Source: Nodosilinea sp. P-1105 (GTDB lineage Bacteria > Cyanobacteriota > Cyanobacteriia > Phormidesmidales > Phormidesmidaceae). Taken from it: 60,945 nt of DNA. The DNA is taken from NCBI RefSeq assembly GCF_012911975.1, contig NZ_SMDQ01000031.1, positions 1 to 60,945 on the forward strand, given 5' to 3'. Made by a program: the position numbers and the translations under genes. How positions within the stretch are numbered: the stretch's first letter is position 1; each line of letters begins with the position of its first letter. Shown in pieces: positions 46,934 through 56,016 of the stretch. The notes below the pieces were generated by a model. That model searched no databases. It was not told the origin of the DNA and saw nothing but the letters and a program-made list of their open reading frames with translations.

Positions 46934-47434
46934 TTAGCTTTCGCAGGCAGCAATCGAAATCGAATAGAAGTTACCATTGATGCCTCCTAACCTGGCATTA
47001 ATCAAAGCAGGATGACGCCCCGTAGGAGACTGAAACGGAATCACATAGGTGGTTCCAGCTTCCACATCGGCTCGACCACTAAAGGCGGGTTCTGAGCCCC
47101 CTTGCGGTAGGCGCAGGTGAATATCGAGATGGTAAGGGCCAGTATTTTCAGCGGTGACCAGTGCGACGAAATAATCAAACTCTGGACTGTTGGGTACCAA
47201 AAAATCGGTATGCCAGTTATTTCTGCTGATCACCCGGTTCTCAATCCGCTTGCGCACTTCGGTTTGACCTGTAGTTACCTCCTGCAGTAAAACACAGGGG
47301 TTCTCCATCGTGTCGGCTTGAGCCACCAGTGGATCAGAACTAGCCTCAGCCGGGGACATAAACATACCAGGGGCGAGGGCTAGGCTAGTGGCTACACCAA
47401 GGGTTGCGGCAAAAAGACGTTGGAATCTAATCAT
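46934..47434 (-). CDS. Hypothetical secreted protein, 166 aa
   Basis: I place the start at 47434 (MIRFQRLFAATLGVATSLAL), giving a standard signal peptide with cleavage near AEA-SSD. Upstream in-frame codons would put 36 charged residues before it. The mature domain contains NPCVLLQEVT and HLDIHLRLPQGGSEPAFSGR, and ends SISIAACES. It is beta-rich, probably periplasmic or extracellular, with one N- and one C-terminal Cys that could pair. No known family. A truncated copy lies at 45940. Confidence 0.72.
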   Translation of the reverse strand: MIRFQRLFAATLGVATSLALAPGMFMSPAEASSDPLVAQADTMENPCVLLQEVTTGQTEVRKRIENRVISRNNWHTDFLVPNSPEFDYFVALVTAENTGPYHLDIHLRLPQGGSEPAFSGRADVEAGTTYVIPFQSPTGRHPALINARLGGINGNFYSISIAACES

Positions 47435-48048
47435 TTTTAACCTAAAAAAACCATAAAAGTCGCATAACCAAAACTCCGGACAATTTTTGACAGCCCGCCG
47501 CAGAATGTGAATTTTAAACCTCTTCTCCAGTGGCTTAGTCAATGGGAATTCTAAGTAAGGCTTTCAGCACTTACTCGAAAAATCCTCCGGGTTATATCGC
47601 TATCCTACGTGAATCGTGAAAATTCGTAGGGCAGGCGTCTCGTCTGCACGGGCAAGATGCCCATCCTACCTCCATGAATCAACTCAGATTGCTATGGATG
47701 CAGAACAATAATAAAGCGAAACAGGCAAAGTAGACGCAAGGAAGAGTGGAAAACAAGCAAAATTGCGTTTTTTGAATAATAGGGCTGAAAGGCTAGACGT
47801 ATGATTATGCTGATTTGAGTCTTACGCTATAGAATTGCTAAGGGTTGAACCCCATGCAGTCTTCTTAACATTTGTTTTTGCAACACCAGGCTTCAGGGAA
47901 CCTATTAAAGTAGTACAGCAAGGCAGAAGTAAGAAGGCAGAAGGCAGAAAGGGAATCCCCTATGTGTCCGGGGTTTTGCCACCCAGAAATAGCAGTGCCA
48001 TTTCTGCCGTGGAGTAGTAGGCCCTAAATATAATTATCGAAGGTGATT
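47435..48048. other. 614-bp spacer, no gene, one copy of the ttgcgttttttgaata motif
   Basis: The spacer contains a gtagggcaggcg...cctac repeat (47627-47669), the dispersed motif attgcgttttttgaataata at 47762, and a run of aggcagaag repeats (47922-47955). I see no credible coding frame. Confidence 0.6.
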
Positions 48049-48861
48049 ATGATGAAAATTCGCTCAATCCTGTCCTATTCGCCTTTGGTCTATGGCGCTG
48101 CCGTCATAGTTTTGAGTACTCCCCAGATCGTTAACGCAACTGAACACCTGCCCGCCATCCCCATGATTGCCCAACGGGCCAACTGGAACTTATTCGGAGA
48201 AGGAGAAGGAACCCTATCCATCGGCAACCGCCCCAGCCAAACTGTAACCTTTGTCACTGTCACCGGTCGCCCCAATCAGATGGTTCAGGTTTCTCTGCGT
48301 TTGGCAGATGGCAACCTACAGTGGTGGGATGGGCAACTGGTCAGTCGCAGTGGGAACGAGGCTCAGATCCAGTTAATCAGTGCCGGTGGGGCTGATGCTA
48401 CCGGTACACTCACCGTCCGCTACCAAGGCAACACTCTGATCTCCCTGAGCGGTAGCGGCACCCTTGATGGCCAACCCTTGTCGATTCGTTTCACCATCGC
48501 CGACGACAGTGTCAGCCGTCCCCCGACCGCCGACGTGGTGACCCTAGCGCAGCAAGGGCAAGGGGTGTTCGGTCTTCAAGGGCGTCCAAATCAGAACATT
48601 ACCTTTGCTTCGGTAACAGTTCAGTCTGATGATAGGGCTGAGCTATCGATTCGCTTGGCCAATGGTAGCAATTTGACGTTTTCGGGGCAGCAAACCCGCA
48701 AAACAGCTGAAGACATAGTTCTCAACCTTACTGCATCGGGCAATGCAACGGCCCAAGCACCGGCCAACATTCGCTATGGTCCTAACAACTCGATAATCAG
48801 CATTTCGTCGAATGGCACTCTGGATGGACAGCCTTTCTTCATTCAATTTAGTGGTCAATAG
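48049..48861 (+). CDS. Secreted protein with two internal repeats
   Basis: A signal peptide (SYSPLVYGAAVIVLSTPQIV) is followed by two ~105-residue repeats. Repeat 1 runs from NLFGEGEGTLSIGNRPSQTV to SGTLDGQPLSIRFT, and repeat 2 from VFGLQGRPNQNITFASVTV to NGTLDGQPFFIQFS. Each ends with the S-x-GTLDGQP motif. Likely a beta-sandwich duplicate exported to periplasm or surface. Function unknown. AAGG precedes ATG 48049; GTG 48043 is a weaker alternative. Confidence 0.78.
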   Translation: MMKIRSILSYSPLVYGAAVIVLSTPQIVNATEHLPAIPMIAQRANWNLFGEGEGTLSIGNRPSQTVTFVTVTGRPNQMVQVSLRLADGNLQWWDGQLVSRSGNEAQIQLISAGGADATGTLTVRYQGNTLISLSGSGTLDGQPLSIRFTIADDSVSRPPTADVVTLAQQGQGVFGLQGRPNQNITFASVTVQSDDRAELSIRLANGSNLTFSGQQTRKTAEDIVLNLTASGNATAQAPANIRYGPNNSIISISSNGTLDGQPFFIQFSGQ

Positions 48862-49036
48862 AATACCTGGAAATTAATACAAAATCTCTTTGAAAGAGCA
48901 TTAAAGGCCATTTCGTTTGTCTTTCAGGCAGGCTACGCTAATGCGAAGCGGTTCCTTCGGAACAACAACCCGTCCTCGTCGCTGCCCTGCCTAACACCAT
49001 CATCTGCCGTCTAGCCGAGAAGCTGGATGTCTGTTC

Positions 49037-50050
49037 TTAGCGTCGCTTCAAGGTCTGAGACGGCAGTTCGCCAAAGAGTTTTTTGTAATCTCTAGAAAAG
49101 TGACCTAGGCTAAAAAAGCCCCACTGATGGGCAATGTGAGCGACGGTTTCTGGCTTCGGATCAGCGTTGAGCAGGGCGCGGCGGATGCCGTGGAGACGCT
49201 GTACCTTGACAAAGGCCATTGGTCCCATGCCCAGCATCTCCTGGAACCCATACTGAAGCGATCGCTGGCTGGTGCAGACCGCCTGACAGATCTGGGCCAG
49301 GGTTAGGGGTTGATCCAGGTGGTCCATGATGTAGGCTTTGGCCGCGGTTACCAACTCAGCCCGACGGTAGGACTGGGGAGTATCGGCCTGGTGGAGCGGG
49401 GGCAGGGCATCAATTAAGAGTGGCATCAAGTCTTGCTCCAAGAGAGTCGCAAACTGGGGGGCACTGCACCAGGTCTGATCTGCACTGGACTGGAAGAGTT
49501 GAAGGAGGTAGGCGCGAAGGGGAGAGAATTGATCCAGAGCAGGCACTACCATGTTGCATTGGAGGAACGCCTCGTCTAAATCGTAGCGATGGGCCAGGGC
49601 CGCATAGTGCTGAAACAGTTCCTTGGAGACATTGATCTGGCACTGATCTTGCCCCGCTGAGGAGGTAATGAGATGAACCGGACGCTCTACATCAAAGCCA
49701 AAAATGGCATTGGCCACTAGGGGTCGATCGCGGGCAAAGGCGGGCGTTGATGGTGAGGAGAGCAGCACCACAAACCTGAGGCAATGGGGGCGTTGGTCGC
49801 TAGTCACCTGCAGCGATTGGCTCGCTTGCTGGCGGGTCACCGTCAGGCTGGGGCTCAGCGCCCAGGCGGCCAAATGCCCTTGAAATGTGCCCCTGCTGAG
49901 CTGGGTCACCTGTAGCCCACGAAGGGCGATCGCCTCGCCAAAATGGTCTACATCGTTAAAGGAAGCCTCTCGGTATTGCGGGCGATCGGCCTCCGGCAAA
50001 CTAGGGAGCAGTTGAGCAGAGTCATCTCGATTTTGGCCAAGTGCCTTCAT
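49037..50050 (-). CDS. AraC-family transcriptional regulator
   Basis: The 337-residue protein has a variable N-terminal sensing domain (~1-230). Two helix-turn-helices at the C-terminus are LTLAQICQAVCTSQRSLQYG and ETVAHIAHQWGFFSLGHFSR, followed by DYKKLFGELPSQTLKRR, the AraC signature. The ligand is unknown. It is divergent from a repeat-rich spacer and the membrane-protein gene at 50.7 kb, which is one possible target. Confidence 0.93.
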   Translation of the reverse strand: MKALGQNRDDSAQLLPSLPEADRPQYREASFNDVDHFGEAIALRGLQVTQLSRGTFQGHLAAWALSPSLTVTRQQASQSLQVTSDQRPHCLRFVVLLSSPSTPAFARDRPLVANAIFGFDVERPVHLITSSAGQDQCQINVSKELFQHYAALAHRYDLDEAFLQCNMVVPALDQFSPLRAYLLQLFQSSADQTWCSAPQFATLLEQDLMPLLIDALPPLHQADTPQSYRRAELVTAAKAYIMDHLDQPLTLAQICQAVCTSQRSLQYGFQEMLGMGPMAFVKVQRLHGIRRALLNADPKPETVAHIAHQWGFFSLGHFSRDYKKLFGELPSQTLKRR

Positions 50051-50718
50051 GCTTCACCTCACAGCAATGCTGACCATAGATTCTTTAGCGGTACCATCCC
50101 CAGCATCCATAGAAACCATCGTTGGGTGCCATGGAGTCATCCTTTCCATCTATCACGAAAAACATAAGGAAATTGTGAGGAAAAATAAATCTACTTATTC
50201 ACTCATTGATTTTATCCAATGCCTATTCCCCGCGTTGCTCGCATCGCTGTAGGCAACGCGACGAGAGTGGTCAAGGGTACATCCCAGTCGTCCAATCTGC
50301 TGGGCCTGCTAGGCCTTGCCAAGACATTAAAGAAAAACCACCTGCCGACTATGCGATCACGCTCAAAGCACGGCACCGTGAGGGATAGCCGCACGTGGTG
50401 TGTTTAGAATGATCCACTTATAAAACGCTGCTGAGACGAAGTAAAGCCAAACCTCCAAAACTTGCGGTTTTTGAATAGTGGTGCTAAAAACTTAATCTGC
50501 AACTCGCCTAGACTTGCGGTTTTTGAATAGTAGGGCCGGGGCGTTAAACCTACAATCGACACAGCTTTGGACTGAAGCGTTTTTGCTCCTCCCCAGAAAA
50601 AATCACCGCTTCAGCCGTCTTCTATGTACTTTAGCTGTACTGCTGTGTTGAGGACGTGAGTCATGCGTTGTCGGATTAGAGGGCTTATCCTAACTTAGCC
50701 ATCATCGCCGCCCTGGTC
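50051..50718. other. 668-bp spacer with two copies of a dispersed motif and a sulfatase-leader relic
   Basis: The motif acttgcggtttttgaatagt occurs at 50460 and again at 50512, the latter followed by agggccggggcgttaaacc. At 50663, ATGCGTTGTCGGATTAGAGG matches the start of the sulfatase gene at 60234 but meets a TAG twelve codons in. No intact gene is seen. Confidence 0.55.
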
Positions 50719-51249
50719 TTGCCAAGTCGCCCACCCAATACTGCCGTGTTTTTTACCCGTCACCTGTCCAAGATGCTGTTCGTCATGGGTTTGGCGACGG
50801 CGTCCTGCTTTATCTATGCGATCGTGCCGCAGTGGGCGATCGTAAACATCCTGAAACTCCCCTACAGCGAAGCTTTCGCCACGACCTATTTCGATCAGGG
50901 GCACTATTTCTTCTATTACCACTGGGGGGTCATGGTCGGCTTCATGGGGGTGGTCATGGTGGTGGCCGCCTTCAAGCCATCCTGGCGAGCCCCGGTCGTC
51001 TTTTACTCCTTTGCCGAAAAAGCCTGGATGGTGGTGCTCTACATCGCCTCACGGGGGTTTGCCAACCCCAGCACCTACGGTTACTTTCCAGTTTTAGTGG
51101 TGGATTCCTTGGTGTCGCTGTGGACGCTGGGCTACTGGATCGAGCAGCGATCTATCTTTCCCGATCCAGAGATTGCGTTCCCGTCAATTACCGCTAATTT
51201 GGAGACTCCTTCACAGACCGCTTTGTCAGATTCCGAAAAAATAGTCTGA
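50719..51249 (+). CDS. Hypothetical four-helix membrane protein
   Basis: The frame encodes about four hydrophobic segments (MLFVMGLATASCFIYAIV; WGVMVGFMGVVMVVAAF; APVVFYSFAEKAWMVVLYIA; FPVLVVDSLVSLWTLGYW). The start is uncertain: TTG 50719 or, more likely, ATG 50773 directly before the first helix. The sequence preceding the first helix overlaps a relic of a sulfatase signal peptide. No family recognised. Confidence 0.65.
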   Translation: MPSRPPNTAVFFTRHLSKMLFVMGLATASCFIYAIVPQWAIVNILKLPYSEAFATTYFDQGHYFFYYHWGVMVGFMGVVMVVAAFKPSWRAPVVFYSFAEKAWMVVLYIASRGFANPSTYGYFPVLVVDSLVSLWTLGYWIEQRSIFPDPEIAFPSITANLETPSQTALSDSEKIV

Positions 51250-51403
51250 CTTAGGCAGTAGGCAAATTGCGTCAGCAATCTAACGTTTCCAGTCAGCGGT
51301 TGCCGTGGCTTTCCACATTCCACCAACCAATCTCGACAATCCGCTGCACTAGGGTTGTTATGCCGCAGAAGTCGTCGTTTCTAGATGCGATATCAATTGA
51401 CAG

Positions 51404-51679
51404 CTACTGATGTGCTTCCATGTAAGCTCGTAGCAATTGGTTGATCTGAGTTTGATAGCCCCGGCCATGGGATTTAAACCACTCCAACACATCGCTATCA
51501 ATGCGGAGCGTGACTTGAGTCTTGGTTCTTGTAGCAGGTAACCCCCGCCGCACTACCGCCTTAGCAAACATTTCTGGCGTAATCTCTGGGCAATCCGATA
51601 AATCAATATCTTCATCGCCCATAGCATCCAATCGTTGCCAATCAGTTTGAGAGTTGCTGGAAGTAAATTCGTTGTTCAT
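51404..51679 (-). CDS. brnA: BrnA-type antitoxin
   Basis: The 91-residue protein ends with a ribbon-helix-helix-like region TKTQVTLRIDSDVLEWFKSH and GRGYQTQINQLLRAYMEAHQ, the BrnA/CopG-type DNA-binding antitoxin. The acidic middle (MGDEDIDLSDCPEITPEMFA) fits. Start ATG 51679 lies inside the 3' end of brnT (38-bp overlap), so translation is coupled. It should neutralise BrnT and repress the operon. Confidence 0.88.
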   Translation of the reverse strand: MNNEFTSSNSQTDWQRLDAMGDEDIDLSDCPEITPEMFAKAVVRRGLPATRTKTQVTLRIDSDVLEWFKSHGRGYQTQINQLLRAYMEAHQ

Positions 51680-51917
51680 ATTTCGTCGCTTTCCTTGCAG
51701 AAATAATACGGATGCAATCCTCACGTTCTGTATGGACAACGGCAATCACACGCCCTTGCAACAAGCCAAATGTGACAAAACGCTCCTCTCCATAATCGTG
51801 ACGATTGTCTTCAACCGTCACGATATCGCCATCAAACACGGTGGTAACATCGATGAAATCTACTCCGTGCTTACGGAGATTAGCCAGACGTTTTGCTTCA
51901 TCCCACTCATATTCCAT
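51642..51917 (-). CDS. brnT: BrnT-type toxin (ribonuclease)
   Basis: The 91-residue protein starts MEYEWDEAKRLANLRKHGVD, the BrnT hallmark (F/Y-E-W-D-x-x-K-x-x-x-N-x-x-K-H-G-V). DNRHDYGEERFVTFGLLQGR and IRIISARKATKYEQRIYF follow. BrnT proteins cleave RNA and arrest growth. All catalytic-type residues seem present. It is first in the brnT-brnA operon. Confidence 0.9.
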   Translation of the reverse strand: MEYEWDEAKRLANLRKHGVDFIDVTTVFDGDIVTVEDNRHDYGEERFVTFGLLQGRVIAVVHTEREDCIRIISARKATKYEQRIYFQQLSN

Positions 51918-52066
51918 AACTAAACGGCAACCATACCCACTAATTGTAGCTACAAAACGTAGCTACAGCCACTCGGGTTAGCCATATTCCATCAGAGTAG
52001 CTACCCCGCAACGCATAGGCTCACGCTCACGCCTCGATTAAACGAGGATCAGGAACTTCAAGATTT

Positions 52067-52820
52067 GGTAGTGCCTTTTAGTAAAGGACAGAGGAAAAGC
52101 TGAGCCCGCCCTGTTCTGCTAGCTTCTCTCTGACGCAGCGATTGTAGTCGTGGATGAATAGCCAGATGGCTCCAATGTGGTTCTCTAGCTTTTTGGAGAA
52201 CGACAGCGTCTTCCGTACCAGTCGGGAAATTCGCTGCCTCCGGGTGTTGTTCAGGCGTTCGATGTAGTTCGTCAGACCGCTCTCTTTGCCAACAGCAACA
52301 TGCCTTTGCTCGGAATCACCTCAACGTAAGCCTCCCAGTAGTCGGTGTAGACTTTGGCACGTTGTCAGTAAACCGCCGGGATGGACTGCCATAGGGCGAT
52401 CGCCGATTCCCTGGAACGGTCGCTGATGTGGCAGTCGATGATTTCTCGGGTATCTGCATCTATTGCCAGCCAGACCCACTGCTTATTGCCTTTGTTGTCG
52501 ACAAATGACCAGAGCTCATCCATCTGCACTTTCATCTTGCCTTTAGGCTTGGGTACAACGCCTACTGCTTTTGGCACGGCTTCGTAGCCAGCGTTGGCAT
52601 GGCCTTGTAGCCAAGTAGCAGAGTCTCCAGTGGCTCTGGCGATGCCAACGAATGGAATCTTGTCTAACAGCAGCAGATTGACCAAAGCCCGAGTGTCTTG
52701 GTCTTTCGGCTTCCACTGCGGATCCTCTACGAATTGGCGGTTGCAGTCTCGGCACTTGTAGTTCTACTTACCGCGCCTAGTGGTACCGTGCTTGCTCACA
52801 CTGATCCTGTGTCACTACTC
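52067..52820 (-). mobile_element. Degenerate IS1-family-type insertion sequence
   Basis: A minus-strand transposase relic fills this stretch. Possible ends are ggtagtgcc at 52067 and its imperfect inverse gtcactact at 52811, but no target duplication is evident, and the right end appears to cut into the transposase N-terminus. It is probably immobile. Confidence 0.65.
52078..52805 (-). pseudogene. IS1-type transposase, inactivated
   Basis: The reading starts without an ATG at ISVSKHGTTRRGK, hits a TAG, then continues NYKCRDCNRQFVEDPQWKPK and MDELWSFVDNKGNKQWVWLA. TGA replaces Arg in VY-stop-QRAKVYTDYW. One frameshift near 52302 precedes LTNYIERLNNTRRQRISRLV and HIGAIWLFIHDYN. So two nonsense changes and one frameshift inactivate it. 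Confidence 0.85.
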
Positions 52821-52967
52821 GTTATCTCAAATTTAGTCGCCCCCTTCGCGACTATCTCCTAACCTCAAACAAGTCCAGATGTGGAGTTCTGCCTGTAGAA
52901 AAACTACAGTTCCCGAGCTGGTCTTGGCATGAGATTATACTTCTATGTCACTTTCGGGAAATAGCTT

Positions 52968-54587
52968 ATGAACAGTCGATTCAAAAAGCAAATCTCACTT
53001 TTAGGCAGTATTTTGGGAGTCAGCCTAATTGCACCCACTATATTTTTAAGTATTTCCTATTTTGAGTACATCAGTGCTACCAGAGCTATGTTAAGAGCAA
53101 ATGTTGATAGCGGTGTTCAACGAATTGACTTCTTACTAAAAAATGGCAGCGATGTTCTATCAGATGTCGCTAGAAACGTTGATCCTAATACTCCAAACGA
53201 TCCAAATTCCAAAGCAATACTACAGAGAATAGTTTATGACAAGCCCTTGTTTCGGGAAATCGGGATTATTAATAATCAAGGATTTTTGACTTTGACCAGC
53301 TTTGGTCCAGTTGATCCTCCCCAAAAGGTTTCACTCGATCAACGCTCCAACCCCAACGATAGTTCACTACAGATTCTAGGACCACTTCAAACAGTTGTCA
53401 TGGGAGAAGAGTCCATTGTTTTAAGTCTACCTACTCAGGAACTTGGCGAGGTAAATGCCTTAGTACATCCAATCATTTTAACAGAGCCATGGGGGGTTGA
53501 CCGATCTTTACACCTTGGCAATGATGGATTCTTTGCTTATATCAATACAAAAAATGGCGAGATTTTAGCAGGAATTGGCATTATTCCTTCTCTTGAAACA
53601 ATAAAGAACGAACAAACAAAAAATTTGATCCGATTTAGTCGAACATCGTATAACGGTGATGTGCTGGTCATTAGCGAAGTATCCAAAAACTGGGCCTTGA
53701 AGAAATGGCGCAGAATGTTATTCATTAGCGGCCCGATCACAGCATTAACTAGTGGTCTTATGTTTTTTGGGGCTCTACAACTGATCAACCAATTGGAAGG
53801 ACTAGATCGCGAACTAAAAAGCGGACTTGAAAATAAAGAATTGGTGATTCACTATCAACCTATTCTCAACTTAAAAACCCGTGAATGTGTCGGTTCTGAG
53901 GCGTTGTTGCGATGGTATCACCCTGAGCAAGGGATTTTATCACCTGGTTTATTTATACCTGTGGCCGAAAAAACTGGCTTAATCAACGAAATTGGAAAAT
54001 GGGTGGTCATGCAGGTTTCCCAGGAACAGAAACAGTTATATGATAAGTACTTAGATTTATATACATCTATCAATGTTTCGCCAGGTCAGTTGAACTCTGG
54101 CAGTCTAGACGATCTTATAAACTGGTTCCAAAAACCATCAGAGGAAAATCAACCCTGTCAACCTCATCGATTTGTCTTCGAGATAACTGAATCTGCAGCA
54201 GCAATTAGACCCGGAACTATCACAACTGATATTTTATCTCGTTTGCGTACATTGGGATCTCGTATTGCTCTAGACGACTTCGGGCAGGGATATTCAGGCT
54301 TAAGCTATCTGCACCAATTAGATGTTGATATTTTGAAAATTGATCGATTCTACGTTGCAGCTATTAACCAAAATCCTCAAATCACTAACATTCTAGAAAG
54401 TATTATTGATCTGGGAAACAAAATGGGTTTTACTATGGTAGCGGAGGGCATTGAAACTGAAGAACAGCATCAATTTCTTTGTAGTAGAAATGTTACATAC
54501 GGCCAGGGCTGGCTATATTCTAGGCCAGTTCCTATTCAAGAGTTTGAGTTGTTCCTGAATAGATCGAGATCATCTGTTGATGACTAA
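52968..54587 (+). CDS. Membrane EAL-domain c-di-GMP phosphodiesterase
   Basis: The 539-residue protein has an N-terminal helix (~10-33), a ~210-residue extracytoplasmic sensor region, a second helix (~245-265) and a C-terminal EAL domain. Catalytic motifs are intact: GSEALLRWYHPE, INVSPGQL, FEITESAA, LDDFGQGYSGLSYL, KIDRFYV and VAEGIETEEQ. It should hydrolyse c-di-GMP, with layout like PdeC-type (CSS-motif) enzymes but lacking the conserved cysteines. Codon use is clearly AT-richer than the nif region, suggesting a different origin. Confidence 0.93.
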   Translation: MNSRFKKQISLLGSILGVSLIAPTIFLSISYFEYISATRAMLRANVDSGVQRIDFLLKNGSDVLSDVARNVDPNTPNDPNSKAILQRIVYDKPLFREIGIINNQGFLTLTSFGPVDPPQKVSLDQRSNPNDSSLQILGPLQTVVMGEESIVLSLPTQELGEVNALVHPIILTEPWGVDRSLHLGNDGFFAYINTKNGEILAGIGIIPSLETIKNEQTKNLIRFSRTSYNGDVLVISEVSKNWALKKWRRMLFISGPITALTSGLMFFGALQLINQLEGLDRELKSGLENKELVIHYQPILNLKTRECVGSEALLRWYHPEQGILSPGLFIPVAEKTGLINEIGKWVVMQVSQEQKQLYDKYLDLYTSINVSPGQLNSGSLDDLINWFQKPSEENQPCQPHRFVFEITESAAAIRPGTITTDILSRLRTLGSRIALDDFGQGYSGLSYLHQLDVDILKIDRFYVAAINQNPQITNILESIIDLGNKMGFTMVAEGIETEEQHQFLCSRNVTYGQGWLYSRPVPIQEFELFLNRSRSSVDD

Positions 54588-54612
54588 TTTAGTAATTTGG
54601 AGAACTGGTTAT

Positions 54613-54696
54613 CTGCCAGCGGGACAGCAGCTAGCGATCGCCCGTGCTATGCTCAAAGACCCACCTATCCTAGTGTTAGATGAGGCCACCCCAGCG
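54613..54696 (+). pseudogene. Fragment of an ABC-transporter ATPase
   Basis: The plus strand encodes LPAGQQLAIARAMLKDPPIL then VLDEATPA. This is the signature-to-Walker-B segment of an ABC exporter ATPase with a small deletion in LSGGQ. Nothing else of the gene is present, so it is a relic. Confidence 0.7.
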
Positions 54697-54827
54697 CGTC
54701 TGGGCGCTCGGAATTGCGATGATTGATACCTACCGGACGTAGATAACCTCTGCTTCTTGCCGATAACTTGACTTCGTTCTGGTACAGCAGAATTCTTAGC
54801 TTTTTTGTCGCATCAAAATGTGAAACT

Positions 54828-55403
54828 TTATGAGTTCAATGTCTTTTCGATGCGGCGATCAGGAACAAGCCACACGACGGCAACCAGAATATATAACGCA
54901 CAGGCAAACCAAGGGATCGCAAAAGCAAGGGGAATCGCAACGGCATAAATCAATACCGAAAACTTTCCTTTCAGATCCCGACCAAGAGCGTTTGCAATGG
55001 TGGAATTTTGACCATGGTACAAAATAAGCGTTCGGGTTAGAGCAAAATAGGCAATCGCAGCCAGCAATAGAACTACACCATAAAGCGCAACGGGCAGCGC
55101 TCCAAAGTGATTCTCACCCATCCATGCTGTAGCAAAGGGAAATAACGATAACCAGAACAACAAATGTAGGTTTGCCCACAAAGTTGCACCATTTACGTGT
55201 CGGACGGCCTGAAACAGGTGATGGTGATTATTCCAGTAGATGCCAACATACACGAAACTCAACACGTAGCTTAGGAATGTTGGAATCAGGGGAGCTAGCG
55301 CCACTAGATCTGACTCCTGAGGTCTTTTTAACTCCAGCACCATAATGGTGATAATAATGGCAATCACCCCATCACTAAATGCTTCTAACCTGCCTTTAAC
55401 CAT
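54828..55403 (-). CDS. TMEM175-family (DUF1211) membrane protein
   Basis: The start at 55403 (MVKGRLEAFSDGVIAIIITI) follows AAGGAG and gives the family hallmark FSDG-x-I-A-I in helix 1, a feature of TMEM175-type potassium channels. About six hydrophobic segments follow (YVLSFVYVGIYWNNHHHLF; LFWLSLFPFATAW). The 191-residue length fits bacterial members. K+ channel activity is inferred from the family. Confidence 0.9.
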   Translation of the reverse strand: MVKGRLEAFSDGVIAIIITIMVLELKRPQESDLVALAPLIPTFLSYVLSFVYVGIYWNNHHHLFQAVRHVNGATLWANLHLLFWLSLFPFATAWMGENHFGALPVALYGVVLLLAAIAYFALTRTLILYHGQNSTIANALGRDLKGKFSVLIYAVAIPLAFAIPWFACALYILVAVVWLVPDRRIEKTLNS

Positions 55404-55658
55404 TTTGTATATACTCCTTGTCTGCTTACCGCATTGTCTAACCACTGTGCACAAAATGCTTGTCCGTTTATTCACGATTCATCAGTACAGTGAAGTAGCG
55501 GCAGATCGCCTCAAACCTTGTATCAGAATCGATAGTTTATCCGCTTCAAAATTTGTTATGTCAGTACAACATGAAGGTGAACGAAAAAGCTGAAGCCAGA
55601 GTCCCTTAAACAAAGGCTTTCAGGCGATGGATTATGCTCATCCTCACAAAGTTTGGTA
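55404..55658. other. Spacer without recognised features
   Basis: Between the TMEM175-like gene start and the DUF5996 relic I see the TMEM175 ribosome site and no credible gene or repeat. The remaining stretch 55851-56016 is likewise empty. Confidence 0.5.
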
Positions 55659-55850
55659 TTAACCTTGCACGATTGGGGTACGCTCCACGGCTACCCGATC
55701 CCAATGTCCTAAATTTGCTGCTGCTTCATAAGTGCTTTGGAGAAAAGCAAGGATTACTATATCTGGTTCACTAGCTTGTCTTACTATCTCATAGGGTAGG
55801 ATAAACTCTTGCAACTCCGAGCTACAGAAACTGCCATAAGAAGCCTCTAC
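55659..55850 (-). pseudogene. C-terminal fragment of a DUF5996 protein
   Basis: The minus strand reads ELQEFILPYEIVRQASEPDI then VILAFLQSTYEAAANLGHWD before TAA. This is the conserved end of DUF5996 proteins (EFILPYEAVR; FLQSTYEAAA). A TAA directly upstream and no start show that most of the gene is gone. Confidence 0.75.
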
Positions 55851-56016
55851 TTAAGGAAAATATATACCAAGTTCAGATCGAGATCTGTAGTTTTCTCTAA
55901 GGCATTGTTAGACAAGTGCACCCTGGCTTAACATTCAAGCTAACGCTTAGGACACGCCTGTGGGTGTGGTCGTATCCTTACCTTATATTACTGTGTTTTA
56001 ACGATTCAATAAAAAC

